From NCBI GenBank assembly GCA_015179045.1, contig WHUZ01000081.1:233416-297415 (forward strand): 64,000 nucleotides of DNA, written 5' to 3'. This document shows, in pieces, positions 60,009-64,000 of this stretch. The notes under the pieces were generated by a model that had not been told where the DNA came from, searched no databases, and saw only the letters and a program-made list of their open reading frames with translations. The DNA comes from Kalaharituber pfeilii (taxonomy: Eukaryota; Ascomycota; Pezizomycetes; Pezizales; Pezizaceae). Each line of letters begins with the position of its first letter. Position 1 is the first letter of the stretch. Made by a program: the position numbers and the translations under genes.

Positions 60009-60529
60009 GCCGTACTATATTAGTATGATATTACCCGGCCCCAGAGATTTGAGAAAGGGCTGCTTCAGTATCCAACGACAAGGCTAGCGTTTATAGATCT
60101 GCAAGTCCAAACTCTTTGCAAGGAAATATCTTTTTGTATTCATTCAGATATACCTTTACTTGCTAGAATAGGATGGCTAGGCAGATTGGCTTAGGGTCTG
60201 ATATCGATGATTTCAAATGGCTGTACCTTGGATGACTGAATTCAAATCACATCTTGCGGTTGATCTTGCACTTTTGGGCCTGCATTCTGCTGCTCAGTTT
60301 CTTCACAAGAAATCTGCTATCAATGGCAAGGAGATACTGCGGTGAAAGTATACAGATGTAATTTACTCGAGTTTGACGAATCAGTAACATTAACCGAGAT
60401 ACTGGGAACGAGAATAACCGAGATGTAGTCTCAACGTCCAGTATTCAAACTTCTTAAATCTATCGTGCATGGGTCTGAGGCTTATTAGATGTGGCAGTGT
60501 GGTGGTAACCACGGTACCGATGGAAAGAA
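60009..60529. other. Spacer before the LINE fragment, no gene
   Basis: No supportable feature. Confidence 0.35.
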
Positions 60530-61478
60530 TAAGGCCAAACGCGGGCCGGAGCGGTACTCAGCGGTAGGGCCACATGATGACACATGCATGAGATGAGGAA
60601 GAAAATTATGTTTAAGAAGCGAGATATGTATGTACAGGCTCAGTTGGAAGGTGAAGGTGGTCTATAAATTGTATGTAGATAGGACTGTGGAAGCAAGCGG
60701 CAACAGATATGGATAAGCAAGCAGGACAGACATGGACAGATATGGACACGCACAGACAGGACAATTGAAGACCCTTCCCTTGACATTTGATCATTGAGGT
60801 CGCCCTTGAGGCTTCGTTCCGCCAGCTCTAGATACCGGTACCCGTGCGAAACAGTGGATGCTGTTGAGCCGTCATCACAGCAGTAATGTGGGTAAGGGGA
60901 CATAAGGGACTAAGGGGTAATGGGGAGGCAGCCAGGGCAGCGAGCCTGGGGATCAGAACGAGGTGGTGACAGAGGCAGAGATGAGAATGGTGTCGAAGAA
61001 ATAGCGGGTAGAGGCAAGGAATAGATTGAACTTGGAATATAGACTGACCCAGAGGCCAGGCAGGATGATAAGCATTCTGGGCGGCCTGCAGGGTGGGAAA
61101 GGATTGAGCGCATGAAGGTTCAGAATAGAAAGGCAGATGGTCCCGAGTGCAGGTGGTGTGGAATGGAGAAGAAGACAACGAAGCACATCTTGAACAGGTG
61201 TGAGGTGTGGAAGAGTAGGTGGCCGGGGGGCAGGATGCGATAAGGATGCTGCCAGCAGGGAAGGAAGAAGAGCCGGACCCATTGGCAGAGCTGATGAGAG
61301 GGTGGAGAGATGATGGGAGGGAGGACAGGAGGCATGATTGTTGTTTTTTATTTTATTTTATTTTATTTTCTTATTTCTTTTGTACATAAATAATCTCGTC
61401 ATAGCCGTCGGGATAATACGAGTAATGATACTTAAAAAATATAAATAAATAAATAAATAAATAATTTGAATGAGACAA
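60530..61478 (+). mobile_element. 5'-truncated, decayed non-LTR retrotransposon (Tad/I-clade LINE) 3' end
   Basis: A plus-strand frame at about 61043-61243 ends with a zinc-knuckle-like motif: Cys at 61148 and 61157, His at 61184, Cys at 61199, spacing C-x2-C-x8-H-x4-C (ECRWCGMEKKTTKHILNRCE). This is the signature at the C-terminus of Tad/I-clade LINE reverse-transcriptase proteins, preceded by GRPAGWERIERMKVQNRKAD. Related sequence upstream is in another frame (NRLNLEYRLTQRPGRM), so it is broken. The 3' untranslated end has TTTTGTACATAAATAATCTC, GTCATAGCC, ACGAGTAATGATACTT and a (TAAA/AAAT)n tail to about 61478. The 5' boundary at 60530 is approximate. Confidence 0.7.
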
Positions 61479-61930
61479 GCCACGTTAATTAGAGAGTAGT
61501 CATGATTGGAGGAAGATTATACGTATGTAAGGCTAACCCTTGATTCTAGACAGCTAGCCGTATTTGATATTCCTATATTTCATCACTCTTTTTAATATGT
61601 TGGTAATATCATAGCATTGTCACTTCAGTCCCGAAATAGACGGGTAGCTTGAACCACTTCTTGGTGGGCTGCTGCAGGCTTTTTCGTTGTAGAAATTGAA
61701 TTGATTATAACGTGAACTCCAGTCAACAATAATTTTTGGCACTTGTACACGTTCTGCCAACCAACTGGACGACAATAATATATGCCACATCTGAAGCCAG
61801 TTCATTCATATCTATGCTGATATAACTAGCTGAATGTCCAGCAGTTTGAAAGAGGCACTCTTGAAGCCCAGGTATTTTGTTAAAGCGAAGTCTCACATGA
61901 TTAAGGGTCTTGGCATGAGACTAATAACAT
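61479..61930. other. Spacer, no gene
   Basis: Nothing supportable apart from short frames. Confidence 0.35.
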
Positions 61931-62014
61931 GTAGTCTCGTGAACCAGACCCTATTCTCCTTAGTAAGCTCATAGCTCCTACAAGTCGCCAATCAGCGTCT
62001 GGGCACGAGATTAC
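61931..62014. repeat. 84-bp miniature inverted-repeat sequence
   Basis: The left end GTAGTCTCGTGAACCAGAC and the reverse complement of the right end, GTAATCTCGTGCCCAGAC, form roughly 18-bp imperfect inverted termini. A similar right end occurs at 57484-57501. It is small enough to be a MITE remnant or a hairpin. The class is unknown. Confidence 0.5.
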
Positions 62015-64000
62015 ATAACGTCGTTACACGAGAAAGTGTTATAAACCACAAGCGTCAAGTCCACAGGCAACCGAGAACTATCGAGATATTAAAGGTTAAG
62101 GTAACTCTAATAATGCTTGTAGGACGTTTGTTTGAAGTTTTGGTCATGCGCTGGGGTATATCGTAACCGGGGCTATCAGTTGCAACCTGGTTATCAAAAC
62201 CATTGATTTGCGAGCATGCGAAAGTTCTTTTTATGCTTGGGACGTCTGTACGCGGCGTAAATTGTGCATCAGCTTCAACACTTTAACAATGCAACTAAAT
62301 TAGATAAAAATTAGTTTCACATTGTAATATGATAGAGTGGACAATGAAGAATAAAATTACGATGTGATATCTATTTATTTGATTTTTTGGTATAGTGTTT
62401 CATAGAGTTAAAGATCAGGAGTTTTATAAGGAGAGGGGTCATAATTTTCAACCTTTAGTAATCACTAAATATAGTATAGCACATAGTAATCTAGCCAAAA
62501 TGGAGAATGACTAACTAAAATGGAATAGAATATATACATCCCTTATGCAATACCCCTTTTACCACTTGGTTTTATGTGTGCGACCGATGCAATAGATATA
62601 TGCAAGTGAACACTAGAACAGCTAGGCTGGGATATGTAGAGTGTGATAGATTGATCGGGCAGTGGGAGTGGTAGAGTGGTAGAAGCGGTAGAGCTGTGGG
62701 AGAACGATGAAGCGGTTGGGGTGGAAGAATACCTTCAAACTCGCTGTATTATGGGGTAGAACCTGCATCTACCCATGTAAATGGTGTGCTTTTAGTCATT
62801 GAACCAAATGTCGTCGCGTACAGATGTTCCCAACCATAGATGCGATACTGATCTCTGATCCTGGCTCCTCCCGTCACCCTGTCAGTACCGATCGTAATAC
62901 CGATGAGATGCAGATTCCCAGCCCTGAGCAGAAGTTCCCGCTCGGGATGCTGCAACCCTGCAATTCTACTTGGGCCTCCCCGGAATTACAACGTGTTGCG
63001 TAAAACAACTACTCCCCAGTAAGGCTGTGTCTTTTCACCGTTGATAGGATATGATAACCTCATCTGCAAAGCATGCAACATGCAATAATTCAGGGGGTAT
63101 CGTATGAGTAATCCAGGTTTTCGAACGAAATTTAACAAACAAGTGTAGAAGCACGCGCTGTCTGCTAATAGCCATAGACTCATACCGTATGCAGGACATT
63201 TTTCGACTCGCAACACATCCAGTATTGGAACAGTATAGTTTTGCAGCCGACATTATACTACATGTTTGAGATCAAGGGAGTTTCCGTCTCATATGTGCGC
63301 AACCTCGCAAACATACCCTTTCGAATGCATGCTATATACTGGCTATGTAGGAGAATGAGACTCTAGGAATTGCCCAGCTCTGACGGAAATTGTTGTTTCA
63401 TGTTCCATATTTTGCAATGGTTGGGCTAAGACACCGCTGAGCAACCGCCGCACGATCAAAGTTATTGGTCACAACGATAAAATAAGCAACCAGATATCGC
63501 TCCTAAGTATACGGTGAGACGCCAAGAGGTAACGATCCATTATACTAAAGAATACAACGAAATAGAATTGCAGAAATGAAACTACCTTTTCTTTCATTAA
63601 TCCGTCCTCTCACTGTCTAATTAATATTTATTAGAATAGGAAGGGTCATATAAAAGGATGAATAGTTGTATAATCAATATAATATTTTACAAGTACCCTA
63701 GTGATGGCTTTATGTAACCCTCCTTATTTTTTTAAGAAAGTTTTTTTAAATATTGGTCCTCTCACGTATTATTAGAACAATATTTAATATTTATTATTTA
63801 GGTCAGAAGTACATATGACTCCTCAGCAAGTGAGAGGTACCACTATAATAATTATTATAATATATAAAAAGGGAAAATAGTGAGGATTAAACAAATGAGG
63901 GCATGTATAAAGAATTAGATTCCTCTATTTGCCCAGAGGACTCAGGCTTTTCAAATGTGACTTTGGGCCTTCTGCAATAAAGTACTATACCATTTATCAC
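62015..64000. other. AT-rich gene-poor end of the window
   Basis: No gene is supportable. Around 63600-63850 the motif TCCTCTCAC occurs twice in direct orientation (63603 and 63758), together with an inverted copy GTGAGAGGTACC (63830). A TATATAAAAAGG box (about 63861) lies in AT-rich sequence. This could be part of a long terminal repeat or MITE cluster continuing beyond the window, but no boundaries can be set. Confidence 0.35.

Noticed and set aside
63600..63870. Long terminal repeat of a retrotransposon
   Set aside because: There is a TATA-like box and repeated TCCTCTCAC, but no TG...CA ends, primer-binding site or internal coding region could be shown within the window.
1..64000. A new defence, biosynthetic or toxin gene cluster
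   Set aside because: No adjacent set of unknown or enzyme genes is present; the recognised genes are unrelated housekeeping genes separated by large spacers.

Overview
This is nuclear DNA from a filamentous ascomycete. The evidence is short GT-AG introns (mostly 52-75 nt) with recognisable branch points, a set of fungal single-copy housekeeping genes, long pyrimidine-rich 5' leaders, and poly-T-rich 3' flanks. The wide intergenic spaces and retroelement debris would suit the Pezizomycetes, but that placement is inference. I saw no prokaryotic operons, CRISPR arrays or rRNA genes, and no tRNA gene I could defend.

Layout. 1-3454 (+): 5'-truncated CSC1/OSCA/TMEM63-type channel gene. 3455-8069: gene-poor, with a 57-bp minisatellite (about 4.86-5.93 kb) split by a short poly-A retroinsert. 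8070-8624 (+): small secreted But2-like protein. 8625-14875: mostly featureless, ending in a long pyrimidine-rich leader. 14876-16857 (+): conserved fungal protein of unknown function with one apparent frameshift. 21232-24048 (-): COG4 of the Golgi tethering complex, with two apparent frame breaks. 24851-28143 (-): PMR1-type Ca2+/Mn2+ ATPase. 30117-32479 (+): RAD21/SCC1 cohesin kleisin, divergent from PMR1. 33.17-35.43 kb: eight-copy satellite with a ~290-bp unit. 35878-38670 (-): low-complexity and unknown coding region. 39491-41488 (-): SLC35C2-type transporter with a 28-nt micro-exon and a GC-AG intron. 42368-46178 (+): BUB1/MAD3 checkpoint kinase. 48961-49113 (-): candidate cysteine-rich microprotein. 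50-64 kb: gene-poor tract of transposon relics (Tigger/pogo-like MITEs, a Harbinger transposase fragment, a LINE 3' end, poly-T retroinserts with target-site duplications, and a 215-bp inverted-repeat element).

How the genes relate. PMR1 and COG4 both serve the Golgi, through ion supply and vesicle tethering. RAD21 and BUB1 both act in chromosome segregation. I read these as ordinary neighbours, since fungi have no operons, although PMR1/RAD21 and SLC35C2-like/BUB1 are divergent pairs that could share promoters.

I found no convincing new multi-gene system. The best leads are the related poly-A retroinserts and their LINE source, the satellite beside RAD21, the cysteine-rich microprotein, the micro-exon with its GC donor, and the frame breaks at runs of five G/C, which may be assembly errors.
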